DNA from: Siphonodentalium dalli
Lineage: Eukaryota; Mollusca; Scaphopoda; Gadilida; Siphonodentaliidae
Direction of reading: 5' to 3'
Length of the DNA stretch: 64,000 nt
NCBI GenBank assembly: GCA_032622095.1
Contig: CP136068.1
Coordinates: 162,275,465-162,339,464 of the forward strand
Position numbers and translations under genes: made by a program. Each line of letters opens with the position of its first letter. Position 1 is the stretch's first letter. The notes beneath the pieces are model-generated. The model saw nothing but the letters and a program-made list of their open reading frames with translations, made no database searches and was not told the DNA's origin. Below are positions 1-11,673 of this stretch, piece by piece.

Positions 1-82
1 ACTTGCGTCACAGATGCCACGTGCCTAGGGACATGCTCTACCCCATCGCTGAGTCAAGGGCAAAATGCTGTCCAACCTCCCC
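1..82 (+). CDS. Copy 1: end of chitin-binding domain exon (partial)
   Basis: Reads in frame from base 1 as TCVTDATCLGTCSTPSLSQG followed by QNAVQPP, with one base left over (phase 1), then the donor CC|GTAAGT at 83. It matches the end of the copy-2 exon 61546-61758, differing only at a few residues. Three cysteines belong to the C-terminal part of the peritrophin-A/CBM14-like domain. The 5' part of the exon lies outside the window. Confidence 0.85.
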
Positions 83-3000
83 GTAAGTTTATTTATTGAA
101 AAGCATACCAAGTCATGGTCTCAAGTATAAATGCCATTATTGAAGAAAATATACAAAACAAACTCATACGAAGGTACATGGCACATAATACATAGTCGGA
201 ACATGTTCACACTGCACCGTGCAGTTTTCTCTAAATGATTTTACTGGATAGACCGTGTCATAGCAAACACGTGTTAGACTGGCTCCATCTCCTAGTACGC
301 ACATAACATGTGTTAGACTGGCTCCATCGCCCAGTACGCCAATTCTATTTGGTGGGTGGGCTTGGGGAGGCTTGGGGTTACGCTCTTTAAAAAAGACTTC
401 TTTAAATATTTCAGTTATTTAGTCAAAAACACTTCTTCAAATATCTCCGTTATTTCGTCAAAAACACTCTTCAAATATCTCCGTTATTTAGTTAATAAAA
501 ATTAAAGTAAATGATTAGCGTTAATGTTTTTTTCTAAATGGACAATCGACCACGCGTGGTTGCGATTGACCATATATTAATGGACTGTTTTGGTTCCGAT
601 TGTTCATTTATAAATGGCCAATCCTTAAAGAATTGCCTGATTCTATTTAATTATACTAGTGCTTACGATCATAAGCATTCACCAATTCCGTGTATGATGA
701 CTCCATGCTCCGTTAGGCCGGTATTTAAATGGTCAGTTAAGGGTAATTTGCATTTATATACAACCGACTAAGTGACTTCCTTGTGTTACAATATTCCGAA
801 GTTGATATATATATATGGCAAACTACCCGACTTATATATTATTTGCTAGACATGCCCTTGACCACAAACCTTCATCCATAAGCAGTTCTGCCACATTCTT
901 ACTGAAGTTTTCGATCGAAATTATTTTTTTTTTAAATCCGCCATTTTAGCGTGGTCTCCGTGATATCAGGTGCCATTAGTACAATACGATGACATTTACA
1001 TACTTTGTCGCTAATAAATATGTTTACATCTCGCTGTCATCGATGCAGTGTCTGTTTAAACATGTCTAATAACACTTACCGGATCGTAAGTTTCGCCGGG
1101 GCCAATCCGCCCATATACGTAACATCCTAATTTTAGTCGACATAATTATGCATGAACGTTCCACCTGGACAACGTTAACCCGCCTATACGTTCGACTCAT
1201 GGGCCAGGCCACGCATATTATTAATTGAACTATTATAGTTGTATTCAATACTTGCTGTTAACCATGTTCAATCACACTCAATCGACCAAGAAACCGACAA
1301 GTGATGTATGCAAGTTCTACCACCACCAACATTAATATGCCCAATTAACCAGCCAATGCATATTCTCAATTCAACTATTATAGTTCTATTCAACTACAAT
1401 ATGAAAACTGTAACACTATTAAATCACAATCAATCGACCAGTAACACGTGACGTCCTGATTTTATCCGTCTGTCGTATGTACGAGAGTACAGAGATGAGG
1501 CACATTAACTGTAACAATGTTTACCAATAACACGTGTACTAATGTTAGTCATATGAACGAAAGATCTACCGGCGCCAATCCGCCTGCTAAACTTGTCTTT
1601 TCTAAATACTCCATTACGGATAGTTTCCTTAGGAAATGTTGACATAATATTTCCAGCGTATTATCTGAATATTTCCCACCAACGCATAGGCATATCCCTG
1701 CACTTTTATTAGGCTTTTCCAGTCTGTTTTGATCACCTGAACATCCCTCAAACTGAATAATGAACCAAACCAACGAATACTTGCATCGTACACTGGAATA
1801 ATACATTTAGCAGGCCAGATGCATCCTGAATTCAACTATAATAGTTATATTCAACTATAATAGGTAAATAATGTATGGATATCGCCGTTTTGTGAATTCG
1901 AGGCAAAACCCAGCATCATATTTCACAGAACAATATTCAGTTAAAAACAGAGTCATATCAAATCCCAGCCAATATGCCAAGGATTTGATAGCAAACAATA
2001 TGTTATCGGGGTTCACGATTGGATGGCTAGTGGCATCTAATCGCGAGCACAGGTGGCACGTGATGTTCGATTGAATATCAGAATGTAGGGTATCATATAA
2101 TCCCATATCCCATAATATGTCAAATATAGCGAATTATCGAAATATGAAATACAACGAAAAAGCGAAATAGGAAAAAACAGTGAAATAGCTGAATAAAAAA
2201 TGCAGTTAAATTTAAGCTAGTTAGAAAGTCATCAGTGTTTCATTATTAACTGAAATAAGCCTCACGCAAAAGGTTGCGACACGAATTTTATATGGATACT
2301 CTTAATTCGCTGCAATACTGTAATATGGCTGTGTACATGTACTAGGATACGCGATCTTATAGTTTCCACACACAAATCACGGACATTGTGGATTTATCAC
2401 TGTCGAATTCAACTATAATAGTTATATATAACTATAATACATGTAGTTGAAATCAGAATGTGCCTGATATGTTTAGTATATAAGGGTTAACACATGGCGT
2501 CCTAATTTTAGCTGTATGTCGTATGCACGAAAGTACCACCGCCGCGGATGAATACAGAGAGGAAGTGTTCTTAGGGTTCACCTTGCTGAGGAGTTGTCCA
2601 CCTGGGACTGTGTTCGTGCCACCGATTTGTCGATGTGACCACGCCGGAACAGCCGTCGTAGCGTCTCTGACCCCAGTCCAAGCAGGTCGGTAGTTGAGTT
2701 GTTTAAAATCGATATCCTCTTATTGTTATGTGAAACACTCCGATAGGGTGATCAATTAGAAATGGAGAATAATCTTGCTCAAACTTAGGTATTTTTACAA
2801 ATGTCATATCCAAATTGACAACACACATCATCATGCTTATATATTAATTAAATGCAGTGACTCTCGATGGTGAAATTGTTTGCGCTATATAAAGTTTATC
2901 GCCGATAGTCAATGCGATCCGAATCGAGAAGTACATATTTACAATTCAGTGTAGTTCAAACGTTGTTTTTGTTTGAGAATTTTCGGCGATGCTAGTAGAA

Positions 3001-6000
3001 TTTCTCCAGTTGACATAGCGCTTGAGTACTAACTTATAACTCCCACGTTCCCGAACAAGAATTACAGATAGCGCCTATAAAATTGACAGAAGCGACGGTT
3101 TAGAGATTATATTAGTGACGTAGGTTCCTGAAAACCTGAATCGACGGTTTAGAGATTACATTAGTGACGTCGGTTCCTGAACACATGAAGCAACAGTTTA
3201 GATATTACATTAGTGACGTGGTTCCTGGCCCGTACGACGGTTTATAGATTGCATTAGTGACGTAGTTTCCCTGACCGGACGACTTCTTAAATTTGTATAT
3301 CATATAACGTACATTATATAAGAAATAAATACACGGTGTAGAGGTGTGTATGGTCAAGTTGTACCACAAAAAAACTGATTGTAGTACGACGCGTACACAC
3401 CGATACACCGTGTATTTATTTCTTTTGTAATACGACTGAAAGTTTATGGTCACAATTCGACTGAATAGTCAACGAAATACTGCGCTTTTTCGGTCTCAGG
3501 TGAGAAAACATTTCGCGGTGTAATTCGTATTGGACGTACTCGATTTATTTGCATGGATTACTCTGGTAAATTGTTTGCGTAAATAATCGTTGTGATTGGC
3601 TAAAAAACGATGTGTTTTCAGCGGCGCCCGTGCCTTTCATTTAAATTGTACAGGAAATACGATGCGATTTCTGTGTTGAACGTTGTTGGGGACAACATGT
3701 ATATGATCATCGACTATGGACCATTTTCCTCACACAAAGCGATCTAAATGATCTAGTTTATTAAACTAATCTTATTCCCCTTCTGTACTGGTGAACAAAC
3801 GATTTCATTTTCAACTTGATTCCGAAATATCGAATATGATCGCGATTCGAATCGACGAATGCACAGCCCGGCCCCATGGATTTATTTTGTCATTTAATAT
3901 ACTTATTAAGTAACTTTCTTTGGTCCTAACATATATCAATATACCATAACATCATTTGGACCATATTCATTGGCAACCAAACTGGTTTCAAGCGACAAAT
4001 CGCAAGATTGTCAAGATGCAAAATTCAAAGGGTTGCGGGTGTACTCCGTTGATGCCCCGTTTGCGCGGAGTTAGAAAAGACGGGAAAAGTCGCGTGCGGC
4101 GATCTGAATAAACCGATTTTTTTCGTGGTACAATTGGAAAAAGTAGAATTGTACCACAAAACTGGAAAGAGATAGCCATGGTAACTCGGGCTACTGGCCA
4201 ATCAGGACATGGCTTTTAAGCATAGTTAGGCAGGGTCGTATTACAAAATAATATAAAACTGTTTAAATCGAATGAAGTATATATGTACATGTATAGTAGC
4301 TAAATTATATGACATGTATGACCTCTATACAAAGGAATACTATTTATTTAATTGATATCATGTTGGATAGATGCATATGTTTGTTCGCCATGGTGACCAC
4401 ATGTAAATATGCACTTATCTGTATATACTTAATATATTTATCTCAATGCCGTTGTTAAGGAATGAGAAATACATGAATTGAATTGACCAATGGCCAGAAT
4501 ATGAGTTAGACTTTTTTCTGCAGGTCTGAGCTGTAATGTCGATATGGATATTCCTTTCTCGATTGACACTCACGCCGTATCTAACTCCGTCTATGTGGCA
4601 CACAGAGGTAACATTCAAATCCAGAACGGGAAGGGTGTGTTCTCTGGGTCAGAAGCCCTCACTATCTGGCGCTACGCTAGCATGGATTGGATGAATGGAG
4701 TGTTCATCGTGGTCAGATTCAGACCGAGCAACACCAACGCCAAACAGGTCATCATCTCGAACTGCAACTGCTGGAGTTCCCCGTCCATTGTTATCTACAT
4801 CGACGGGACGCAGGCCGCAGCAAATCAATATGACGTCATCATCGAAGCGCGCATCAACGGCGGAGAAATGAAGAGAATAGTTATGCGAACAACGGTAAGT
4901 GTAACCCCGTTATTGGCATAGCCAACTCCACTCCTTGTCAGTAGTTACCACAGAAGTAGCATCAAAATGTACTCTGATATGAGAATTAACCCTTTACCCA
5001 ACAAAACGGCCAAAATCGGCCAAATAAAGCTTCAACAGCCTAAAATATCTTCGGTCTGTCTCAATAGAACCATACAAATATGGATATCATTGGAACCGGC
5101 TCCTTGACCACATTGTGATAGTTACAGTTATGCCCTGTGCCAATGCATTCTCTTATATATGCGAGTCGACCATAGGTCGCCTCGCATATATAAGAGAATG
5201 CATTGGCCTAAAAAAATCTTTTTTAACACTTTTTACCATTTTTTCTTACATTCTTTAACAATTTTATAATTTTTAATGTGTTAAGCCAATGCATTCTCTT
5301 ATATATGCGAGGCGACCTATGGTCGACTCGCATATATAAGAGAATGCATTGGCACAGGGTCGTTCTGTTGGGTAAAGGGTTAATTGAAAAGATGAGCCCG
5401 CTCGAATCCCTGGTAACGTGGTCCTGCTAATTCGATAAATGTATGGTGCTGTTGGGTTCCCATCATTTTCTATGATGTCGTTGTGTCCGGCTATAATGTT
5501 GTGATGTTGCTAAGTTGGTATGCTGTTGGTGGGTTCTGCCGATATAACTATCACTTTGGCGTGGGAAAGTGATATACCGTTGTGTTTTTCAATGTGTCAT
5601 GTTCGAGGACTTTAATTATCCAATTCCATGAAGAGTTGAGATTATGGTTGTCAAGAAAGGGTGCGCAACCAATCGAAGTTAGACACAACATCAACACTGA
5701 CACCATACCCGTTCACTTTATCTCCAATCTAATAAAAAAAACTTTAAATACAACTTACAAAGACTGATCACTAAACATTGATTGTGTAAATTCAAGATTG
5801 ACAGTGGCAATATATTTAGCTGGAGAGTCGCTACATTATACTAACTGACGCACAATTATTCGCGGACTATAGCAGTCTTTATTTTTAACTTGTTATGTGA
5901 TGACAAACTAAAAGAAAAAGAAATACAATTTATAAATATTTATTTTTTTAAATGACGTCCTAACAATACCCGTACATGATGTGCGTGTATTGCCTTCCAC

Positions 6001-9000
6001 ATAACCAGGTTTGACTTTTAGAAACACTTCACCACCTTACTAAGGGCGGCTTTACTACAGTCTATCGCGATCTTATTTCGCGCCTATCCGCTGTCCTATC
6101 CTCCCAGTGCGACCAATTCATAAAATCATTGTTCTTTCTGATTGCAGGATGATGGTGACAAGGAAGTTGTTCTTAAATACAACAACACGAATCTCATAGC
6201 TTCCATCAACGGCTTTGAGAGCACAGTCAATATACCCGGTATGTATTACACTCGCCAATTGTTTACAATCTATCAATAACCCAGAGATGTGGTATACTGC
6301 ATAAGAGACAGTTGTCCAATGACACACACATTATTTATATAGTTTTCTCACTTTGAATGACCGAGAACAAATTAACTGGAACGAACAGTTGGTGTTATGT
6401 TTAGGCACAACGTACATGTATTCTATTAAGATTGTATAACGTTCCGTGTATTTTGCTTATCGCTGGCCTATCATTGAACACTTATTCAAACATATCCAGT
6501 ATATAACATGTTCAAGTTTTGAGCCTTATACGTTGCTCGAATACTTAAACTGTGGAAATTCCTGGAATGGTCCGTAATACTGCAACGTAACGCCATAGAT
6601 TTCCACTTCCCAGTATAGAGCACGGCGATATGCAACACACTAGAGTATCGTCACAATCACACCCGACACATGTCCTTGTTCCACCCCATTAACTCAGTAT
6701 GCCTTTGTCCCCTGGCTCCTCCACCTCATTAACTTAATATGTCTCCATCCCTGGCTCGTCCTGGTCGAGCGATACTGGTTGCGGTGCAGCTCCCGACATG
6801 AAAGGGTTAATTGCTGACGACGAATGTTTTTTTTTCTTCAGGTAAACTAAGTACCTCGAATGGAGCTCTTTACGTCGGTTCCTTGGATACTTCCATGTGT
6901 CCAACGGCGTGTGGCAACCTCGGTGCTTTCACTGGAAGCATAGATCAGGTAAGTCTGCAATTTCAAGGATTGTCTCCTGATTTTTAGGAACGCGGAATTC
7001 TTGGGTGATCATTGAGGGGTACACATGACTCATACAGCCCCCACTACATGATATCCAGGATTCATATTCTGATTTTAATTGGTATTCGGTATTCATCGAA
7101 AATGCTGACATGCAGCTTTTATAACACAAACGTATCATATGTTAATAATTTCTTAGTTCAAATAACAAATGGTAATGTAATTCAGTCTTGCAACTCTACA
7201 TATGTTAAAGTTGGTGTCAGACCGGTTTTCCGAAGACCTATTACTACGAAGGCCCACAACTCCGAAGACCCGATTCTCCGACGGCCCACAACTCCGAAGA
7301 CCCGATTATCCGACGGCCCACAACTCCGAAGACCCGATTCTCCGACGGCCCATAACTCCGAAGATCCGATTCTCCGAAAGCCCATAACTCCGAAGGGCCG
7401 ATTCTCCGAAGACCTATAACTCCGAAGACCTATAACTCCGAAGAGCCGATTCTCCGACGGCCCATAACTCCGAAGGTCCGATTCTCCGAAGGTCCGATTC
7501 TCCGAAGATTTTGTTTTATCGGGGTATTATCGTTTACTAAATAGTGTACAGTCCAGTGGCGAAGCCAAGGGGTCCCAAAATTCCCACTGCCCCCATTAAA
7601 CCTCTTCTTGCTATTTCAGACAATATCGGCCCCTACCAAAACATGTCCAATGTCATGTAAACGCCCGGAAATCGTTCATGGGGCATCAAAATATTCAAAC
7701 TTGTCCTACTGCCCCACCTAAATGGGAATCCTGGCCCGCCACTGACTATACACCAGATACTATAACGTTACGTTGGCCCATTGATGCCAGAGTAAAATGT
7801 ACAGGGGTGAACGGGGAAGAACTTGTCGCCCCTGTGCATGTTAGGCTACTCTGACATTCTTGCAGCATTTCGTTATAATATACCCGGTGCACACCAGTGG
7901 CGGAGCCAGGGTTCCCATTTAGGGGTGCACATTAATTAGCATATGTGGGGATATGTGGGGGATATATCATGCATATGATATGCCGAAAGCATATCACGAA
8001 GGCCTGATTTGGGGAGCGCATACATGGGAGGGGTCGCCCCCAATCGTTGGTCCGGGGGCTCCCCTGGGCAGGAACACTGTGAATATTTGAATGCCTAGGA
8101 GGGATTTCCTGACGTTTACATGACATTTGACATGTTTTTTGGGGGGCGGTCTTCCCTAGGGCCCCATTGACCCCGCCACTGGACTGTACACTATTTAATA
8201 AGCGATAAAACATGATCTTCGGAGAATCGGACCTTCGGAGAATCGGACCTTCGGAGAATCGGCCCTTCGGAGTCATAGACCTTCGGAGTTATGGGCGTTC
8301 GGAGTTATAGGCCTTCGGAGTTATGGGCTTTCGGGGTTATGGGTCTTCGGAGTTATGGGATTTCGGAGAATCGGGACTTCGGAGTTATGGGCTTTCGGAG
8401 AATCGGGGCGTCGGAGAATCTGACCTTCGGAGAATCGGACCTTCGGAGTTATGGGTCTTCGGAAAAACGCTACGTAACCGTTAAAGTTACTGACATTGTT
8501 TTAGTAAATAATTTATTTGAAAATGAACATATTAATGTGAAATTACTATTTCTTTTATTTCTTATTTCTTAACTGGTGCGCGTAAGTCAAACCTCCGATA
8601 TTCCGAATTTAGGTGGTAGGGGTGAAATACACTCTTCTTTCTCGATGTGTTCCTTCAAATTGTGTTATACTGAACTATTCCTTAGAACTGACCAACATAC
8701 GGGCTTAACATTTGAATGTGATCTGACGTCGGTTATTTACTGGTTCTGAAGATCTACCATTTCCCAATATAAAACAGTTCAAAAAGAACGCCGCGAATGT
8801 CACATGTTTGCACCAAACTTGCAGCAACATAGGCGGCAGTTTACAATTTAAAGTATATGTGATAATGATAACGCCGATGCACGATGTTATCCGTCTGTAA
8901 GTTTATAAAATGGTGGAACAAGTCGACTAGTGTTTGTAAACTAAATCGATCCCAGCCTAAATCTCTACCCTTGTAGCATACCCATGTCTCAATACTCACT

Positions 9001-9104
9001 GTTTCCAGCTTAAACTCTACCAGTGCCGGTCTTGATAAAACATGCCCTCATCCTAATATCCACCTATTTATTTCCAGCTTGAACTATACCAGTGCGGATC
9101 TTAA
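1..9104 (+). CDS. Pif/BMSP-like shell matrix protein gene, copy 1 (3' half, 5' end off window)
   Basis: Spliced gene model built from five exons: 1-82, 4524-4894, 6148-6238, 6842-6948 and 9078-9104, all with AG acceptors and GT donors. Reading frame is continuous across every junction (phases 1, 0, 1, 0). The first exon is the end of a cysteine-rich chitin-binding domain; the next three give about 190 residues that look like a laminin-G-like domain; the last gives eight residues and a stop. In Pif and LG3-type proteins of molluscs, a signal peptide, VWA, chitin-binding domains and LamG occur in this order, and these proteins sit in the organic framework of the shell. The missing 5' half is inferred from copy 2 (52787-61758), whose last visible exon matches residues 1-27 here almost exactly. 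Family assignment is by architecture and is not a database result. Confidence 0.75.
1305..1353 (+). repeat. Single unit of the 39-bp minisatellite (unexpanded in copy 1)
   Basis: One unit of the AAGTTCTACCACCACCAAC...CCCAATTAACC type lies at the same place relative to the exon as the large array in copy 2 (62054-64000). Here it is present once only. Confidence 0.75.
3090..3285. repeat. Tandem repeat, about 55 bp x 3-4
   Basis: Repeats share CGACGGTTTAGAGATT followed by ATTAGTGACGT and GTTCCTGA; units begin near 3095, 3143, 3190 and 3235. It lies inside the first copy-1 intron. Confidence 0.75.
3320..3427. mobile_element. Short palindromic element (foldback MITE-like)
   Basis: Arms beginning AAGAAATAAATACACGGTGT and ending ACACCGTGTATTTATTTCTT face each other around a 45-base centre. 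The family is unknown. Confidence 0.6.
4524..4894 (+). CDS. Copy 1: LamG-like domain, first exon
   Basis: The acceptor TTTTTTCTGCAG|GTCTGAG and donor ACG|GTAAGT bound a 371-base exon (enters in phase 1, leaves in phase 0). It begins RLSCNVDMDIPFSIDTHAVS and has alternating hydrophobic beta-strand-like segments (SVYVAH, GVFIVVRFRPS, SIVIYIDG, YDVIIEARI), as expected for a jelly-roll LamG/concanavalin-like fold. A CNC motif lies in the middle. GC content is higher than in the flanking introns. In Pif-type proteins the LamG domain is C-terminal, as here. The assignment rests on fold-like pattern and context, and not on a signature motif. Confidence 0.75.
4986..5383. mobile_element. TTAA-flanked palindromic MITE (piggyBac-like), with nested hairpins
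   Basis: Bounded by TTAA at 4986-4989 and 5380-5383. Terminal inverted repeats read CCCTTTACCCAACA and TGTTGGGTAAAGGG. Inside lie two copies of a 70-base hairpin (5130-5210 and 5285-5358) with arms CCAATGCATTCTCTTATATA and its complement around TCGACCATAGGTCG. TTAA target sites and CCC ends are typical of piggyBac elements. There is no coding capacity. Confidence 0.8.
5384..6147. other. Copy 1 intron, remainder
   Basis: Intronic sequence between the MITE and the next exon. I see no repeats, RNA gene or supported ORF. Confidence 0.5.
6148..6238 (+). CDS. Copy 1: LamG-like domain, second exon
   Basis: The acceptor TTTCTGATTGCAG|GATGAT and donor ATACCCG|GTATGT bound a 91-base exon (phase 0 in, 1 out). 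It encodes 30 residues, including the strands EVVLKYNNTNLIASI, which continue the LamG-like fold. Joining to the flanking exons keeps the frame open. Confidence 0.75.
6842..6948 (+). CDS. Copy 1: LamG-like domain, third exon
   Basis: A long polypyrimidine tract and CTTCAG at 6829-6841 precede the exon; the donor is GATCAG|GTAAGT. It encodes 36 residues including ALYVGSLDTSMCPTACGNLG and AFTGSIDQ. The segment ending in 'F-x-G-x-I-x' is the pattern commonly seen at the end of LamG domains. Phase 1 in, 0 out. Confidence 0.78.
7225..8468. mobile_element. Foldback element with minisatellite arms
   Basis: Two inverted arms made of short degenerate units: 7225-7510 carries CCGATTCTCCGAAG and CCCATAACTCCGAAG units, and 8215-8468 carries the reverse complement. 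The inversion continues inward: 7510-7570 (ATAGTGTACAGTCCAGTGGCG) matches the complement of 8165-8215, and more weakly 7600-7760 matches 7890-8110. The ends read GTTTTCCGAAGACC and GGTCTTCGGAAAAAC. It sits in the last copy-1 intron. ORFs inside it (7012-7419, 7932-8276, 8291-8572) are read-through of the repeats. Confidence 0.8.
8940..8976 (+). pseudogene. Possible third, decayed copy of the terminal exon
   Basis: ATCCCAG|CCTAAATCTCTACC resembles the TTCCAG|CTTAAACTCTACC of the next copy downstream, but the CAGTGC codons for QC are not conserved. Weak. Confidence 0.35.
9009..9035 (+). CDS. Copy 1: alternative terminal exon (LKLYQCRS)
   Basis: GTTTCCAG|CTT AAA CTC TAC CAG TGC CGG TCT TGA is a full acceptor plus eight codons and a stop in the same phase 0 as the terminal exon 69 bases downstream. 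Either could be joined to the exon ending at 6948. The product would end LKLYQCRS in place of LELYQCGS, changing two charged or small residues. It may be used alternatively or may be a relic. Confidence 0.5.
   Translation, partial: LKLYQCRS
9078..9104 (+). CDS. Copy 1: terminal exon (LELYQCGS, stop)
   Basis: The acceptor TATTTATTTCCAG precedes nine codons ending TAA at 9102-9104. The phase agrees with the donor at 6948. The eight residues supply the last strand and a cysteine of the LamG-like domain. Which of the two near-identical terminal exons is used cannot be settled from sequence. Confidence 0.65.
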   Translation, partial: LELYQCGS

Positions 9105-9600
9105 AGGAGAGTTTATTGCGATTGGGTACGCAGGTGTCCTTTCCGCGGATGAGGTGGGGGTAGGAGCGCTGCGCACGGAGGTGGGCGAGAAACGGAGGAA
9201 TGCTGGTTAAATATGGAACGACTATCAACGATCCACATCATACCATCTACTATGTTATGTGTTACACATGTTGTCTGCTACTCGCATATGATTTGTTAGG
9301 ACATACTTGGTCAATGGTGTATCCCCGCCCACGTCCCACAGCTACACTGATGGATCAACGCTAGGCTGCTTAGGATTGTCTGTCTCTTTATTCAACATAC
9401 ATGTACACTCGACATGATTGTGGTTCTTCAAATTTGAACTGTCTCTCAACCTCCGCCCTCGATCCCCGCGAAGTCTATGTAAATTATTAAGGTGATAGCT
9501 TTCTACCGGTTCAAAGAAATATCTTAATTATAAACCAATACATTTTAATTATTATCCAATGAATGTCTACAACTTAAAAGATATAGCGTATTATAAACAA
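9105..9600. other. Probable 3' UTR and downstream sequence
   Basis: No coding potential. No AATAAA occurs close to the stop; the first clear AATAAA downstream is at 10241-10246. Confidence 0.4.
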
Positions 9601-9771
9601 CAGGGGCGTGTCGTTAAAACGAGTAAAAATATAAATTATACAAACGCATTAATATTGATATAATCCGTTAAACAGTTACATCAATAGCGATGCGTTTGTT
9701 AAAGTGGCCCGGTCGATTTTAATTTATATGTTTTCTATTTATATTTTACTAGTTTTAACAACACACCGCTG
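9601..9771. mobile_element. Short hAT-like MITE
   Basis: Ends read CAGGGGCGTGTCGTTAAAAC and, in complement, CAGCGGTGTGTTGTTAAAAC; the match goes on through ATATAAA. The flanks TATAAACAA and TATACAAC are an imperfect duplication. CAGGGG-type ends suggest a hAT family. Confidence 0.55.
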
Positions 9772-9941
9772 TATACAACAATTTTCTCCGAATTTTCATC
9801 GAAATATCGAATTAAAATCAGCCACATGGTTTAAAACCACCATAATTATGGTTTTTGACGCTGACATATTTTCATAAGTTGACATTTGTAATATTTATGA
9901 TTAAAGTCATGTTCGCTCATGTCAACCTCACAATACCTTTC

Positions 9942-10108
9942 CCATCTTCTCTCCTTATTGTCCATATGTACATTGTTTTATTTTGTGTTCATACAAAGGA
10001 GGAAATACAATATTTATTTCAATCATCTTCTCTCCTTATTGTTCATATGTACGTTGTTTTGTTTTGTGTTCATACAAAGGAGAAAATACAATATTTATTT
10101 CAATCAAA
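9942..10108. repeat. Tandem duplication, about 79 bp x 2
   Basis: The block with CTTCTCTCCTTATTGTCCATATGTAC through AAATACAATATTTATTTCAATCA is repeated head to tail with few changes. The ORFs at 9855 and 9919 simply run through it. Confidence 0.8.
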
Positions 10109-10240
10109 TCATTGTGTTTGTCTACTGCATGACGTGGGCTAATGTAAAGGCTGAGTTCTAATGGGGAGTTGTAAAGGGACACTGTAGCTAGCCACAACTA
10201 TTTATAGTCCACCTTCTACGACACTCAACAGGCAGTATCC

Positions 10241-10246
10241 AATAAA
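10241..10246 (+). terminator. Candidate polyadenylation signal AATAAA for copy 1
   Basis: First AATAAA on the + strand after the stop at 9104. The 1.1-kb distance and the repeats in between make this uncertain. Confidence 0.2.
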
Positions 10247-10869
10247 TGAATTAATATGAGTGATGAATGAGAGCTAATTACACTCACGTAGACAAAGAAC
10301 CATTTACATGTATACCAATCTGATATCAATAACGAAAATTAGTAAAAGGCAAAAGTATAATCTCATTTCAATTATAATTTCCATGTTGTTTTATATCGTT
10401 CAATGAGTATGTTAGTGTATTTTGACTCATCCATGACTCAAGTTCATTCATTCGTTGCATATTTCCAGTTTAATAGCGTAAGAGCTGGTTCCATGGGTGG
10501 CTGGATTTAGGTGCCAATAGTCTCCTTTAATACACAATATGTTAATATAAATTGACGGGGGACAATCAAGATTAGCCAATGGGGTCTCACATGGGCCACT
10601 TTTCTACGAGGATGATAATGGTGCAGGTTAACATTTACCAGTGACGCAGATTGTGCCAGGGACAGAACAGGGTGAATGGAAACACAATCAGTGACATTTA
10701 TTTGTCGCCAATTTCCACCAAAAATATACATAATCATCTGCACTACACGAGGAGTCTACTGGTTTGAATTAAAGACAGCATTATCTTCCTCGTAAACAGT
10801 TACCGTTGTCAGACACCGTTGTCTCTTTGTTGTCCGCCGCTAATTCATATAGAACGCAGACATTGGGAA

Positions 10870-11653
10870 TCTTCTTTTATGGTTTAAGAATTATCTCAAC
10901 AATCGCCAACAAAGGGTTATGGTCAACGCCTGCGTCTCAAAGTATGATTGTTTCGATTATGGAGTGTCCCAGGGGTCCGTTATCGGTGGTCTCCAATCGT
11001 TCCTCTACGTTAACTGTATAGCCGATAGTATATAATCCAAAATGTGTCTCTATGCAGATGATACTTGTCTAATGAAGAATAGTCCTGACCTAAACACACT
11101 TGAAATTATACTGAATAATGATTAAGCTGAGCAATTGGTCAGGTCAATGAATGGTGAAGTTGAATCCCTCTAAAACCAATTTCATTTTGTTTTTTTAAAT
11201 GCTAGGCCCGTGGTTAAATTCAAATGTGATTTCCTGGAATACACCGAAAATCACAAGCATTTAGGAATGTTAGGCATTGAACTGCTGAGTGATCTCAAAT
11301 GGAATAGGTGTATTGGCAACACGTGTAAACGGAATAGGTGTATTGGCAACACGTGCAAACGTGCTACTGCGAGATTGTCCCAAATGAGGAAACATAAATG
11401 GATACTAAGCAGAAATACTTTGGAAACAATGTACTTGACATACTTGAGACCACTTCTCGAATATGCAAGCCGAGTGTGGTTTGGCGCTCCGAATTACCGC
11501 CTTAAAAACCTTAATGATATGCAGTTAGATGCGTCCAAAATCGTGACTAGTTGCACTCGTTCTGAATCAGATGTCAGATTAATGACTAAGGTAGGCTGGG
11601 ATAGTTTAACGGACAGAAGAACCGTTATACGTGTATCCACCCTCACAAGATAG
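10870..11653 (+). pseudogene. Non-LTR retrotransposon reverse transcriptase fragment (broken)
   Basis: Read with frame changes, this gives LWFKNYLNNRQQRV, then YGVSQGSVIGGLQSFLYVNC (the 'PQGSVLGPLLF' motif), a stop near 11028, then MCLYADDTCLM (catalytic YADD) at 11041-11075, then a separate frame from 11210 with HLGMLGIELLSDLKW and ETMYLTYLRPLLEYASRVWF, the usual RT thumb region of CR1/Jockey-type LINEs. There are at least two frame breaks plus a small internal duplication (GNTCKR repeated at 11320-11360). It is dead and fragmentary. Confidence 0.8.
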
Positions 11654-11673
11654 ATAATAATTAAGCACCACCT

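Larger units (their letters stand above)
83..4523 (+). other. Copy 1 intron (chitin-binding exon to LamG exon)
   Basis: A 4.4-kb intron. Its first 100 bases and the stretch around 1150-1350 match the start of the corresponding copy-2 intron (61759-62090). It holds short direct repeats at 240-345 (two copies of a block with GTGTTAGACTGGCTCCAT), at 375-495 (three copies of a block with CAAAAACACTTCTTC and TCCGTTATTT), and repeated TTCAACTATAATAGTTATA blocks near 1205-1250, 1365-1400, 1830-1865 and 2405-2445. No further exon is evident in it; small ORFs such as 1871-2074 have no recognisable domain. Confidence 0.6.

Noticed and set aside
7012-7419. 135-residue ORF with RRPTTPKTR repeats
   Set aside because: Lies across the intronic foldback arm; repeat-derived.
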